A stretch of 64,000 bases of DNA, taken from NCBI GenBank assembly GCA_009702045.1, contig WLIV01000001.1:207881-271880 (forward strand), read 5' to 3'. Of this stretch, positions 49,830 to 57,773 are shown piece after piece (within the stretch, counting starts at the first letter, position 1; the number at the start of each line of letters is the position of its first letter). Position numbers and translations under genes: made by a program. The stretch comes from Actinomycetota bacterium (GTDB lineage: Bacteria > Actinomycetota > Acidimicrobiia > Acidimicrobiales > Ilumatobacteraceae). The notes beneath the pieces are model-generated. The model had not been told where the DNA came from. It made no database searches and worked only from the letters and a program-made list of their open reading frames with translations.

Positions 49830-50474
49830 CTACATCGCTTGCTGGTCGGCATTGTCGTGGACCACATGAAGCGGGTTGCGGCGGCCGTGCTCGGCGGCAG
49901 GCGCGCGGTGGGCGGGTATCGCCAGCAACCAGATCAGCACCACGCTGATCAGCTCCGGCAGGTGTGATGCCTCGTTGACGAGTGGCACGGTTCCGTTGGC
50001 GAGGTCGACCACGGCGGTGACCAGTAACGCCCCGGCAAGAACCGCGGCGACCGGCAGCACCGTGCGGGCCCGGGCCGGACGAACCGCGGCGACGAGCAGT
50101 GCCACGGCGTAGGCAACGCTGAAAGCGCCCAGGTGGCGAGCATCGTGGACGTTGGCCTCACCGTCGCCGAGCACCAGTGCCGGAACGGAAGTGACGACGA
50201 TCTCGATCGCGACAACGATCAGCAGCGCTCGCACCATGCTCCACTTACCAGCCCGGTCGAGCAGCGCCGCCGTCTTGGCCATACGCCGCGACAGGTCTGG
50301 CATCTCCACTGCGGGCTGAACCACCAGCCGACGCCGACTGCCCTCGATCGCCGCCGCGAACGTGCTGCAGGCGGCGCAACGCGCGAGGTGCGCGTCGACG
50401 AGTCGCTCGTCGATCCCGGGGTCCTCGCCATCGGCCCGGGCGGAAATGGCGTCCTGCCAGCGTTCGCAGCCCAT
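49830..50474 (-). CDS. Zinc-finger (ZAS) anti-sigma membrane protein
   Basis: A 214-residue protein with an N-terminal anti-sigma zinc-finger domain (CERWQDAISARADGED, then HLARCAACSTF giving the H-x3-C-x2-C ligands) followed by about four membrane helices from residue 78 on (ALLIVVAIEIVVTSVPALVLG, LGAFSVAYAVALLVAAV, TVLPVAAVLAGALLVTAVV, LPELISVVLIWLLAI). It would hold the divergent sigma factor (50552) at the membrane and release it on a signal. Its stop directly abuts that of the propeller gene. The sigma gene lies 77 bases away with both promoters between. Confidence 0.85.
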   Translation of the reverse strand: MGCERWQDAISARADGEDPGIDERLVDAHLARCAACSTFAAAIEGSRRRLVVQPAVEMPDLSRRMAKTAALLDRAGKWSMVRALLIVVAIEIVVTSVPALVLGDGEANVHDARHLGAFSVAYAVALLVAAVRPARARTVLPVAAVLAGALLVTAVVDLANGTVPLVNEASHLPELISVVLIWLLAIPAHRAPAAEHGRRNPLHVVHDNADQQAM

Positions 50475-50551
50475 ACGTTTCAGGTCGCTCCTCGGCCCGT
50501 TTCGGTTCCCGATGCATGCAAGCAGGGGTAGTTGCTTGGCAGACTAGGGGA

Positions 50552-51076
50552 GTGAGTGAGCGAGACCCCCTGCGGATGCTGCTGGAAGCGGCGCGTGAAG
50601 GTGATGACCACGCCGTGCGTGAGCTCGTCACCAGCACTCAGCCGTTGGTGTGGCGGCTGTGCTCGGTACTCGGTTCTCCCGGCGAGGAAGAAGATCTGGT
50701 GCAGGAGACCTACCTGCGCGCGTTCCGTTCGCTCGACTCATATCGCGGCGATGCCCCGGTGAGGTCGTGGTTGTTGTCCATCGGCCGCCATGTCTGTGCC
50801 GACCATGTGCGTCGGCGCATGCGGCAGCGCCGGCTTGTCGAGCGCATCACACGCACCACGGCCACCGATGTCGCACCTGATCACGAATCGGTTGCACAGT
50901 TGCTGCTGGGGCTGTTGCCCGAACAGCGTGAAGCATTCGAGCTCACGCAGTTGGTCGGCCTCTCGTACGAGGATGCCGCCGAGGTCATGCAGTGCCCGAT
51001 CGGCACCGTGCGTTCACGGGTCGCTCGTGCACGTGCAGCACTGCTCGACGCCGTGCAGGCCACCCAAGCCGTCTGA
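50552..51076 (+). CDS. ECF-type RNA polymerase sigma factor
   Basis: A 174-residue group 4 sigma factor: region 2 (about 10-80: LVWRLCSVLGSPGEEEDLVQETYLRAFRSLD, and SWLLSIGRHVCADHVRRR) and region 4 (about 115-165: LLGLLPEQREAFELTQLVG, YEDAAEVMQCPIGTVRSRVARAR). The GTG at 50552 gives the usual N-terminus and lies next to an AGGGGAG run; the frame is open 12 codons upstream. Its partner is the divergent ZAS anti-sigma gene. Target genes are unknown. Confidence 0.9.
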   Translation: MSERDPLRMLLEAAREGDDHAVRELVTSTQPLVWRLCSVLGSPGEEEDLVQETYLRAFRSLDSYRGDAPVRSWLLSIGRHVCADHVRRRMRQRRLVERITRTTATDVAPDHESVAQLLLGLLPEQREAFELTQLVGLSYEDAAEVMQCPIGTVRSRVARARAALLDAVQATQAV

Positions 51077-51114
51077 GCCAGCGGCGGGTAACTGCCGGTG
51101 CGGGCCTCGAACCG

Positions 51115-51120
51115 TAGGAT
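51115..51120 (+). promoter_or_regulatory. -10 box (TAGGAT) of the third crotonase
   Basis: TAGGAT, six bases, then ATG at 51127: leaderless arrangement. Confidence 0.5.
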
Positions 51121-51126
51121 CTGCCG

Positions 51127-51885
51127 ATGACTGCGCCCTTGGTGGAAACCATCCGCGACGAGCACGTACTCGTCATCTCGCTGTGTCGTGAGGACAAGCG
51201 CAACGCGATCAACCGCGCATTGGCGTTCGAGATCGATGCTGCCTTGAATGAACTCGACGACGACCCCGACCTGTGGGCCGGTGTCCTCACCGGCACGCCG
51301 AAGGTGTTCTCGGCGGGCAGCGACATCGCCGCTCGCGAGGATTACAACACGCCACGCGGCGGCGAGTACGGCATCATCCGTCGCTCGCGCCGCAAGCCAC
51401 TGATCGCTGCTGTGGAAGGTCCGGCGCTGGGAGGCGGGCTGGAGATCGCGTTGGCTTGCGACCTGGTGGTGGCCGCTCGCACCGCGCGGTTCGGGCTACC
51501 CGAGGTGCGCCGCGGGCTGGTGCCCACGTCGGCCGGTCTGTTTCGTGCACCGCACACGTTCCCGTTGAACCTCGCGCGGGAACTCATCCTGGTCGGCGAC
51601 CCGATCAGTGCCGAACGGGCCCACGCGGCTGGCTTCGTCAACGCGCTCACCGACGAAGGTGGTGCGCTCGACGCCGCCGTGGCGCTGGCCAAACGCATCT
51701 GCCTCAACGGCCCCGTTGCGGTCCAGGCATGTGTCGCGGCGATCAACGGCCAGCTGGCCGCCGGCGACGCTGCCGGCTGGGCTGCCACCCAGGTGGCGAT
51801 GGATGCGATCCTCGCCTCGGACGACATGCAGGAGGGTATTCAGGCCTTCTTCGACAAGCGGCCACCCCAGTGGCGCGGCCGCTGA
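51127..51885 (+). CDS. Enoyl-CoA hydratase/isomerase family protein
   Basis: A 252-residue crotonase-fold enzyme. It shows REDKRNAINRALAFEID, the oxyanion segment TPKVFSAGSDIAARE in place of the usual FCAGAD, VEGPALGGGLEIALACDLVVAA and the FGLPEVRRGLVPTSAGLFRAP loop with a catalytic-site Glu. It ends with a short C-terminal FDKRPPQWRGR. Single gene behind the sigma factor with its own leaderless promoter. Substrate not known. Confidence 0.88.
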   Translation: MTAPLVETIRDEHVLVISLCREDKRNAINRALAFEIDAALNELDDDPDLWAGVLTGTPKVFSAGSDIAAREDYNTPRGGEYGIIRRSRRKPLIAAVEGPALGGGLEIALACDLVVAARTARFGLPEVRRGLVPTSAGLFRAPHTFPLNLARELILVGDPISAERAHAAGFVNALTDEGGALDAAVALAKRICLNGPVAVQACVAAINGQLAAGDAAGWAATQVAMDAILASDDMQEGIQAFFDKRPPQWRGR

Positions 51886-51929
51886 GCTGTGGGGTCAGCG
51901 CTCAGCACTCGCGTGTTCTGCGCTGCGGG

Positions 51930-52160
51930 TCAGTCGTTGTCGAGTTTGTCGACCAGCTTGTGCGCTGCGTCGGCGAGGTGGCCCTTGACGCCCTTGTGCT
52001 CGGCCTTGTCGGCGGCGATCTCTAGCTCGGCATCGACTAGACCGAGCGTTGCCCGGTAGCCGTCGATCAGACCGATCTTGCCGTCGTGATCGGCGTCGAA
52101 GGTCTCGAGTTCCAATGCTTCATCGTCGCTCGGGGTGGGTGTGCCTTCGTTGTTCGCCAT
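51930..52160 (-). CDS. Small acidic protein with an EF-hand-like loop
   Basis: A 76-residue acidic protein with the sequence DADHDGKIGLID (about residues 22-33), which fits the first 12 positions of a calcium-binding EF-hand loop (D1, D3, D5, K7, G6, D12). The second half is helical with many Lys, His and Asp (KAEHKGVKGHLADAAHKLVDK). No family recognised. A CATACT box lies six bases before the ATG, and the gene stands alone between two others, so it looks real. It may bind Ca2+. Confidence 0.65.
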   Translation of the reverse strand: MANNEGTPTPSDDEALELETFDADHDGKIGLIDGYRATLGLVDAELEIAADKAEHKGVKGHLADAAHKLVDKLDND

Positions 52161-52166
52161 GGCGTC

Positions 52167-52172
52167 AGTATG
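52167..52172 (-). promoter_or_regulatory. -10 box (CATACT) of the EF-hand-like gene
   Basis: On the minus strand CATACT is followed by GACGCC and the ATG at 52160: a leaderless layout with a slightly weaker box. Confidence 0.35.
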
Positions 52173-52178
52173 GCGGCT

Positions 52179-53162
52179 TCAGACGCCCAACGCTGACCGC
52201 AGGCGGTCGTTGACGATGGCCTCGGCGTCGCGGATGATGCGCTCGATCAGTTCCTTCACGGTCGGGACGTCGTGGATCAGACCCTGCGACATGCTGGCCC
52301 AGTAGACGCCCTGGCTCAGATCGCCCGATTCCAGCAGTTCGCGTCCCTTGTCGCCCCGTACCAGGTCGACCACGTCGGAGAACGTGGAGCCGGGCTCGGC
52401 CAGACGGCGCACGACCTCGTCGGACACCTCGCTCTTCGCGACGCGGGCAGTGTTGTGCAGGTTACGGAAGATGAGGTTCGTGGCCCGCTCATCGTTGTCG
52501 ACGTACGCCTGCTTCACGTTCGGGTGGATGGGCGCCTCGACGGTGGCGCAAAACCGGGTACCCATGTTGATGCCGTCGGCACCCAGCGACAGCGCCGCCA
52601 CTAGACCGCGGCCGTCGGCAAACCCTCCCGATGCAAGGATCGGAATCGTCACCTGGTCGGCAGCGCAGGGCACCAGGATCAAGCCCGGGATGTCGTCCTC
52701 GCCGGGGTGGCCGGCGCATTCGAAACCGTCGATCGAGATCGCGTCGACGCCCTTCTTCTCTGCCGAGACGGCGTGGCGCACCGATGTGCACTTGTGGATG
52801 ATGCGCACGCCGTTGGTCTTCAGGTACTCCCAGATCGGGGCCAGTGCGGGAGTGCCAGCGGTCTCGACAATGTCGATGCCACTCTCGACGATCGCACGGG
52901 CGTAGGCCAGGTAGTCGGGTGAGTTGCGCGTTGGGAACACGGTCATGTTGACCGCGAACGGGTTGTTGGTCATCGCCCGGCAGCGGGCGATCTCCTCGCG
53001 CAGTGCCTCGGGGGTCGGCTGCGTCAGCCCGGTGAGCGTCCCCAGGCCACCGGCATTCGACACGGCCGCCACAAGCTCAGCGAGGCCGACACCCTGCATA
53101 CCGCCCTGCACGATCGGATGCTGAATGTCGAAGAGCCTCGTGATGCGGGTCGTGAACGCCAT
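52179..53162 (-). CDS. Nitronate monooxygenase family FMN oxidoreductase
   Basis: A 327-residue FMN-dependent TIM-barrel enzyme of the nitronate monooxygenase/2-nitropropane dioxygenase group. Motifs: HPIVQGGMQGVG at the N-terminus, NMTVFPTR near 82, the GVDAISIDGFECAGHPGEDD region near 150-165 with the active-site His, and ILASGGFADGRGLVAALSLGADGINMGTRF, which binds the flavin phosphate. It may protect against nitronates or act as another flavin oxidoreductase. The ATG giving MAFTTRITRLFD is preferred over an upstream in-frame start. Single gene. Confidence 0.88.
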   Translation of the reverse strand: MAFTTRITRLFDIQHPIVQGGMQGVGLAELVAAVSNAGGLGTLTGLTQPTPEALREEIARCRAMTNNPFAVNMTVFPTRNSPDYLAYARAIVESGIDIVETAGTPALAPIWEYLKTNGVRIIHKCTSVRHAVSAEKKGVDAISIDGFECAGHPGEDDIPGLILVPCAADQVTIPILASGGFADGRGLVAALSLGADGINMGTRFCATVEAPIHPNVKQAYVDNDERATNLIFRNLHNTARVAKSEVSDEVVRRLAEPGSTFSDVVDLVRGDKGRELLESGDLSQGVYWASMSQGLIHDVPTVKELIERIIRDAEAIVNDRLRSALGV

Positions 53163-53231
53163 GGAAAAGAGGTTACTATTTCCTCCAGCCTCACGCGTCA
53201 CCCGGTCCAGCCGTCACCGAGTGTGCACTGC

Positions 53232-55130
53232 TCAGGGTTCGACGAGGGGGAAGTTGCTGAGGAACGTGTCGAGGTTGGCGAAGATGGCGGCAGCCGCGCG
53301 AATGTCGCCTTCGGCGTGCACTCGGCCGTCGGCGGCGGCCTCGGACATTGCCTCGACGAAGGGCACCGTGCCTTCGATGATCCGGTACAACACGATCTTA
53401 GGCATCGCCAACGTCAGCGCAGCCGTCGGGTCGTGGCGACCGCGCACGGCGTGCAATGCCCGGTGCTCGAGACCCAACACCCAGTCCTCGCCGAGATCGG
53501 TGAATGTGATGTTCACCGCCATCTGGACACCGCCGACCGCATCCGCGTTCAGGCGAACGGCCAGGCTGTCGAACAGTTGGTCCGGTGTCATCGCGTCCAG
53601 ATAGCCGTGCTTGCCGGCGGGGGTGCGCGGCATCGTTCCGTTGCGCAACTCCTGGGCACCCATCAAGTAGGCGTTGCGGAACGTCGCCGACTCACTCTGG
53701 TACCCGAGTTGCTCGAGAGCGTCGGCCTGGAGCTCGCGCGCGTCGACGTTGGTGGGGTCGGCGAACACCAGATGGTTCACCAACTCGACGACCCAGCGGT
53801 AGTCGCCGCCGTCGAACGCAGTGCGGGCCGAAGCGAGCAGCGCGTCGGCGCCACCGGCCAGTTCGACGTAGCGCGTGCCTGCGTCCACCGGCGGCAACTT
53901 CCACAGGTTCGCTGGATTGCCGTCGTACCAGGAGAGATAGCGCTGGTAGACGGCCTTCACGTTGTGTACCAGGTGGCCGTAGTAGCCGACCGTGTGCGAT
54001 TCGGCCCGGAACTCGGGCGGCATTTCCAGCACCTCGGCGATCTCAGTGGCGTTGTAGCCGTGGTTCGCGAGACGCATCGTCTGGTCGTGGATCCAGCGGT
54101 ACAGGTCGCGCTGCAGGCGCAGATACTGCAGCACATCGTCGTTGCCCCAGCGCGGCCAGTGGTGCGACGCGAACATCAACTCCACCCGCTCGCCGAACAG
54201 TTCGATCAACTCGCCGATGTACTTGCTCCACTTCAGCGCGTCGCGCACCAGCGCGCCACGGATGGGCACCAGGTTGTGCATGTTGTGTGTGCAGTTCTCT
54301 GCCGTGCACAGCCACCCAAAGTCGGGGAAGAAGAAGTTCATCTCTGCCGGCGCCTCGGCCTCGGGGGTGAGTTGGAAGATGATGCGCACACCGTCGACGA
54401 CGAGTTCCGTGCCGGTTTCGGTGATTTCCTCCGACGGGGCGATGAGCCCTGGCGGCCAGAACGGGATCGCCTTGCCGAGGCCGCAGTCGACGTGCGTGCG
54501 CGGTCCGGCGGGGAGCAGTGGGCCGAACTGATATGTGGCGCGACGGATCATCGCGTAGCCGGCGATGACGTTCTCGCCGATGGTCTCGTGCAGGAAATGT
54601 TCGGGGGCGATGATTCGGCAGCGGCCAGCATCGACATCGGCCTGGGTGGTGACGCCGAGCACGCCGCCGAAGTGGTCGGTGTGCGAGTGCGTGTAGACGA
54701 CAGCGACTACCGGCCGCTCGCCAAGCGTGGCGTTGGCCAGATCGAGGCACGCCTTCGCGCACGGCTCGACCGTGAGCGGGTCGACGATGATCCAACCCGT
54801 GGCACCGGCGATGAACGTGATGTTGGAGATGTCGTAGCCGCGGGCCTGCCACATACCGGGCGCCACCTCGAACAGACCGTGAATCCCGTTCAATTGCGCC
54901 TGGCGCCAGAGGCTCGGGTTCACCGTCTCGGGGTTGGTGCTGCCCCGCTCGATGAAGTCGTAACGGCCCTGGTCCCATACGACGCCGAACGCAGTGTCCA
55001 CCTTGCCGCCTGGCAGTTGTGCCAGCAGACCACGTGACGCCCGGTCGAAGTCGCCCGGATCAAAGCCGAGTTCGACGGGAGCGTTCGCCGTTCGAGTGTG
55101 ATCGCTGGCGTCCTTCGGTGCTGTACCCAT
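53232..55130 (-). CDS. Alkylsulfatase-type MBL-fold hydrolase (SdsA/BDS1 family)
   Basis: A 632-residue enzyme of the SdsA1/BDS1 family, which cleaves primary alkyl sulfates such as SDS with two zinc ions and without formylglycine. The N-terminal beta-lactamase-like domain has THSHTDHFGGVLG near residue 172-184, IIAPEHF and an AENCTHNMHNL zinc motif. A helical dimerisation domain follows, then a C-terminal SCP2-like hydrophobic pocket (LFDSLAVRLNADAVGGVQMAVNI). It lacks a signal peptide, unlike SdsA1. Start at the ATG giving MGTAPKDASDH. The SDR gene runs divergently 110 bases away and may oxidise the alcohol released. Confidence 0.92.
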   Translation of the reverse strand: MGTAPKDASDHTRTANAPVELGFDPGDFDRASRGLLAQLPGGKVDTAFGVVWDQGRYDFIERGSTNPETVNPSLWRQAQLNGIHGLFEVAPGMWQARGYDISNITFIAGATGWIIVDPLTVEPCAKACLDLANATLGERPVVAVVYTHSHTDHFGGVLGVTTQADVDAGRCRIIAPEHFLHETIGENVIAGYAMIRRATYQFGPLLPAGPRTHVDCGLGKAIPFWPPGLIAPSEEITETGTELVVDGVRIIFQLTPEAEAPAEMNFFFPDFGWLCTAENCTHNMHNLVPIRGALVRDALKWSKYIGELIELFGERVELMFASHHWPRWGNDDVLQYLRLQRDLYRWIHDQTMRLANHGYNATEIAEVLEMPPEFRAESHTVGYYGHLVHNVKAVYQRYLSWYDGNPANLWKLPPVDAGTRYVELAGGADALLASARTAFDGGDYRWVVELVNHLVFADPTNVDARELQADALEQLGYQSESATFRNAYLMGAQELRNGTMPRTPAGKHGYLDAMTPDQLFDSLAVRLNADAVGGVQMAVNITFTDLGEDWVLGLEHRALHAVRGRHDPTAALTLAMPKIVLYRIIEGTVPFVEAMSEAAADGRVHAEGDIRAAAAIFANLDTFLSNFPLVEP

Positions 55131-55240
55131 GGTGGAGAGTTTCGCAGGTCGTCTCGTTCGCCGACTGAGCGGAGGGACCGCGGCATCGCTCCGTCGCACC
55201 GTTGCCGAAACTACCCTCGCAAGCGAAAAGGGTGGTGGGT

Positions 55241-56005
55241 ATGGAACTGCGGGACAAGGTCGTCGTCATCACAGGGTCGGGAAGTGGGATCGGGGCGGCC
55301 ATGGCGCGCAGATTCGCGATCGAGGGTGCGAAGGTGATTGTCACCGATCAGGACGCCACCGCCGTCGAGCAGGTCGCAGGCGAGATCCGCAGCGTCGGCC
55401 TGGCCGTCGACATCACCGTCGAGGACAACGTGAAGGCGGTCGCCGACCTTGCTCGGCGCACCTACGGCGAGATCGACATCTGGTACAGCAACGCCGGTTA
55501 CTCGGGCCCCCGTCAGCCCGGCGACGTGCAGACGAACGAAATGTGGAAACTCAACTGGGAACTGCACGTCATGTCGCATGTGTACGCAGTTCGGGAAGTA
55601 CTGCCAGCGATGCTCGCTCGTGGCGACGGGTATCTCATCCAGACTGCATCGTCGACGGCGTTGTCCGTGCAGACCGAGAAGGCTGCGTACACGGTCAGTA
55701 AGACCGCTGCGCTCGCGTTGTCGGAGTGGTTGGCAATCAACTTCCGCAACCGGGGCATCAAGGTGTCGTGCTTCTGCCCCGGCCCGATGCTGACGCCGAT
55801 GCTGCTCTCCAACAACTTCCCCGACGATCACCCGGTGCTGAAGATCGCGCTGACTCCCGAGGAAGTGGCGGCCCTGCTGGTGGATGCGATCGGCGACGAG
55901 CGCTTCCTCATCACCGACAACTCACCCGGTGGAGCGGACGCGTTGCAGAAGAAGGCCACGAGCTACGACGGCTGGATCGCCGAACTGTCCGACTTCACGA
56001 TGTAG
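55241..56005 (+). CDS. Short-chain dehydrogenase/reductase (SDR)
   Basis: A 254-residue Rossmann-fold alcohol dehydrogenase/ketoreductase. It has the cofactor motif TGSGSGIG near residues 13-20, an SNAGYSG structural motif, the catalytic Ser in TASSTALSV, and Tyr/Lys in AYTVSKTAALAL. Asp in VTDQDATA after the second strand favours NAD(H). The ATG follows an AAAGGGTGG Shine-Dalgarno. It lies divergent to the alkylsulfatase-type gene, so oxidation of the alcohol that enzyme releases is a fair guess. Confidence 0.9.
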   Translation: MELRDKVVVITGSGSGIGAAMARRFAIEGAKVIVTDQDATAVEQVAGEIRSVGLAVDITVEDNVKAVADLARRTYGEIDIWYSNAGYSGPRQPGDVQTNEMWKLNWELHVMSHVYAVREVLPAMLARGDGYLIQTASSTALSVQTEKAAYTVSKTAALALSEWLAINFRNRGIKVSCFCPGPMLTPMLLSNNFPDDHPVLKIALTPEEVAALLVDAIGDERFLITDNSPGGADALQKKATSYDGWIAELSDFTM

Positions 56006-56023
56006 CGGGCTCTGCTGCGTTCG

Positions 56024-56929
56024 TCAGCCGTTGAACGCGAGCGGCAGTCCGGGGCGGTGCCACGTGGCGCGGACAAGGTGGCCGGTGACCGAGCAGGTGA
56101 TGAATGCGGTGCGCAGGTCGTCGCCGCCGAAGCAGATGTTGGTGACGGCGCCGTCTGCGAGCGACGGCGGCAAGGTGTGCAACGTCCAGTCACCGTCCGG
56201 TGTGATCTCGCTGATGCCGCTGTCCACCAGCGTGCCCACGCAGAGCGCACCGCTGCTGTCGATCGCCAGCGAGTCGAGTGCGTGGGCTCCAGGAAGGCCG
56301 ATCAACATCGACCAACGATCGATCTCCTTGCGTCGTAGCGCCGGGTGGATGCCGTAGCCGGTTGATGGGACCAACTCGCCGGGAGCGCTGACCCGACGGC
56401 GGTGCACCTGGCGCGTGTGCGTCTCGGCCCAGTACAGCACGGAACCGTCGGGGGACAGGCCGATTCCGTTGGCTGCAGCGGTGCCCTTGACCGCCCGGCG
56501 GATGGAGGATCCGTCCGGTGCGGCGTAGAAGATCGAGCCCCGGTTCCCATGGTCGGTGAACCAGAAGTTGCCGGTGTGGTCGAACACGAGGTCGTTCGGA
56601 GTGCCGACCGACACCCCGTCGCACTCGGTGTACAGCGTGGTGACGTCGCCGGTGGCAATGTCGACACGCTGGATGCGGCCGCCGATCGCCGTCGCCGGGG
56701 TCGTGCCCCCGTTGTTGCAGACGTACAGCGCCCCGTCGGGCCCGATGGCTGCGCCGTTCGGGCCGCCCTCTACTTCGGCGACCGTGTGCTTCGTGCCGTC
56801 GGTGGCCACTCGCGTGATTCGTGCGCCGTTCAACTCGACGACGATCACGCTTCCGTCGGCCATCGCCACTGGGCCTTCAGGGAAGATCAGACCGTCGGTG
56901 ATCAACTCGACATCGCGTAGCTCAGGCAT
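56024..56929 (-). CDS. SMP-30/gluconolactonase-like protein
   Basis: A 301-residue six-bladed propeller of the SMP-30/gluconolactonase/LRE family, which hydrolyses lactones with one divalent metal. It starts ELITDGLIFPEGPVAMADGS with the metal Glu near residue 18, has VCNNGGTTPATAIGG, VGTPNDLVFDHTGNFWFTDHG with Asn and Asp ligands, and the later ANGIGLSPDGSVLYWAET block with the catalytic Asp region. The start overlaps the methyltransferase stop (ATGA), so the pair is co-translated. Confidence 0.88.
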   Translation of the reverse strand: MPELRDVELITDGLIFPEGPVAMADGSVIVVELNGARITRVATDGTKHTVAEVEGGPNGAAIGPDGALYVCNNGGTTPATAIGGRIQRVDIATGDVTTLYTECDGVSVGTPNDLVFDHTGNFWFTDHGNRGSIFYAAPDGSSIRRAVKGTAAANGIGLSPDGSVLYWAETHTRQVHRRRVSAPGELVPSTGYGIHPALRRKEIDRWSMLIGLPGAHALDSLAIDSSGALCVGTLVDSGISEITPDGDWTLHTLPPSLADGAVTNICFGGDDLRTAFITCSVTGHLVRATWHRPGLPLAFNG

Positions 56930-57557
56930 TGGTTGCTCCTTCGTTGGTGCGTTTCACGGCCACACCCTCGTACATCCTGGCGATGGTCTCGGGCCCCTTG
57001 TCCGAGTAGGTGCGCAGCTCAGACATCGTCAATCCTGCATCGGTGATCAGGTCGGGGATCGGCCGGTTGAGGTGACAACCACCGAACACGTGCTTCCACA
57101 CGGGGGTGACGCGATCCTGCCATTTGGCGGCCTTCGTGTGCGGTGAGCGGCCGTGCTCCACGAAGTGCAGGCTGCCGCCGGGGCGCAGCACCCGATGCAC
57201 CTCGGACAGCGCTGAGCGAACATCAGGGATGGTGCACAGGCTCCAGGTGATGAGCACATGATCGACCGACTCGTCGGCGAGTGCCACGACTGCGCCATCG
57301 AGCCCGATGTACTCCACTGGCACGCGGCTGGCAGCGACCCGCGGTGCAGCGATCTTGCGCCCGCCGCCGGCCGGTTCGATGGCGAACACCTTGGCCACGG
57401 TGCCGGGGTAATGGCGGACGTTGCGACCCGAGCCGAACCCGACTTCGAGGACGTCACCGCTCAACGCCGCAGCCACCCGCGCTCGCGTCGGCTCGACCTG
57501 CTTGCCCAACGCGATATCGATGAACCGCGGCAGCACTCTGCTCTCGTAGAACCCCAC
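56922..57557 (-). CDS. Class I SAM-dependent methyltransferase
   Basis: A 211-residue methyltransferase of the UbiE/MenG type 11 group. Motif I is GDVLEVGFGSGRNVRHYP near residues 33-50, motif II IGLDGAVVALADESVDHVLITWSLCTIPD and the post-II RVLRPGGSLHFVEHG segment; these are the SAM-binding features. It resembles small-molecule, possibly lipid or quinone, methyltransferases. The start is a GTG with AAGGGGG four bases upstream and a TATGGT box at 57587-57582. It is followed by the lactonase gene in an ATGA overlap. Confidence 0.88.
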   Translation of the reverse strand: MGFYESRVLPRFIDIALGKQVEPTRARVAAALSGDVLEVGFGSGRNVRHYPGTVAKVFAIEPAGGGRKIAAPRVAASRVPVEYIGLDGAVVALADESVDHVLITWSLCTIPDVRSALSEVHRVLRPGGSLHFVEHGRSPHTKAAKWQDRVTPVWKHVFGGCHLNRPIPDLITDAGLTMSELRTYSDKGPETIARMYEGVAVKRTNEGATNA

Positions 57558-57581
57558 AACGCCCCCTTGGTGGTTGCGGGC

Positions 57582-57587
57582 ACCATA
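57582..57587 (-). promoter_or_regulatory. Putative -10 box (TATGGT) of the methyltransferase-lactonase operon
   Basis: TATGGT on the minus strand lies 24 bases before the GTG start, leaving a leader of about 17 bases that contains the Shine-Dalgarno AAGGGGG (57568-57562). It is one of the few leadered transcripts here. Confidence 0.4.
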
Positions 57588-57605
57588 GCGTCAGCGGCAC
57601 TTTCC

Positions 57606-57619
57606 GCGCCCACGGGCGC
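57606..57619. repeat. Short GC hairpin between the methyltransferase and dehydrogenase genes
   Basis: GCGCCC and GGGCGC flank two bases. It lies in the 216-bp gap that also holds G-rich tandem repeats and could contribute to ending transcription of the acyl-CoA dehydrogenase operon. Confidence 0.35.
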
Positions 57620-57705
57620 AGAACCCTGACGCCGCCGCCCGTTCTCGCGCCCGTGTGGGCTGGTGCGGCCAGAATTGACGCAAATCGCGCCCAACGGGGG
57701 TGCGG

Positions 57706-57771
57706 CGGGCCGGGAGTGCGGGCGGGCCGGGAGTGCGGCGGGTGGGTGGCGCGGGTGGGTGGCGCGGGTGG
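57706..57771. repeat. G-rich tandem repeats after the acyl-CoA dehydrogenase gene
   Basis: Two copies of a 17-base unit (CGGGCCGGGAGTGCGGG and one with a single change) at 57706-57739 are followed by two and a half copies of GGGTGGGTGGCGC at 57740-57771, running up to the acyl-CoA dehydrogenase stop. The plus strand carries many GGG runs and could fold into G-quadruplexes. Confidence 0.7.
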
Positions 57772-57773
57772 GG

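Noticed and set aside
53118..55037. 639-residue plus-strand open frame
   Set aside because: It lies opposite the alkylsulfatase-type gene, which has full-length family motifs.
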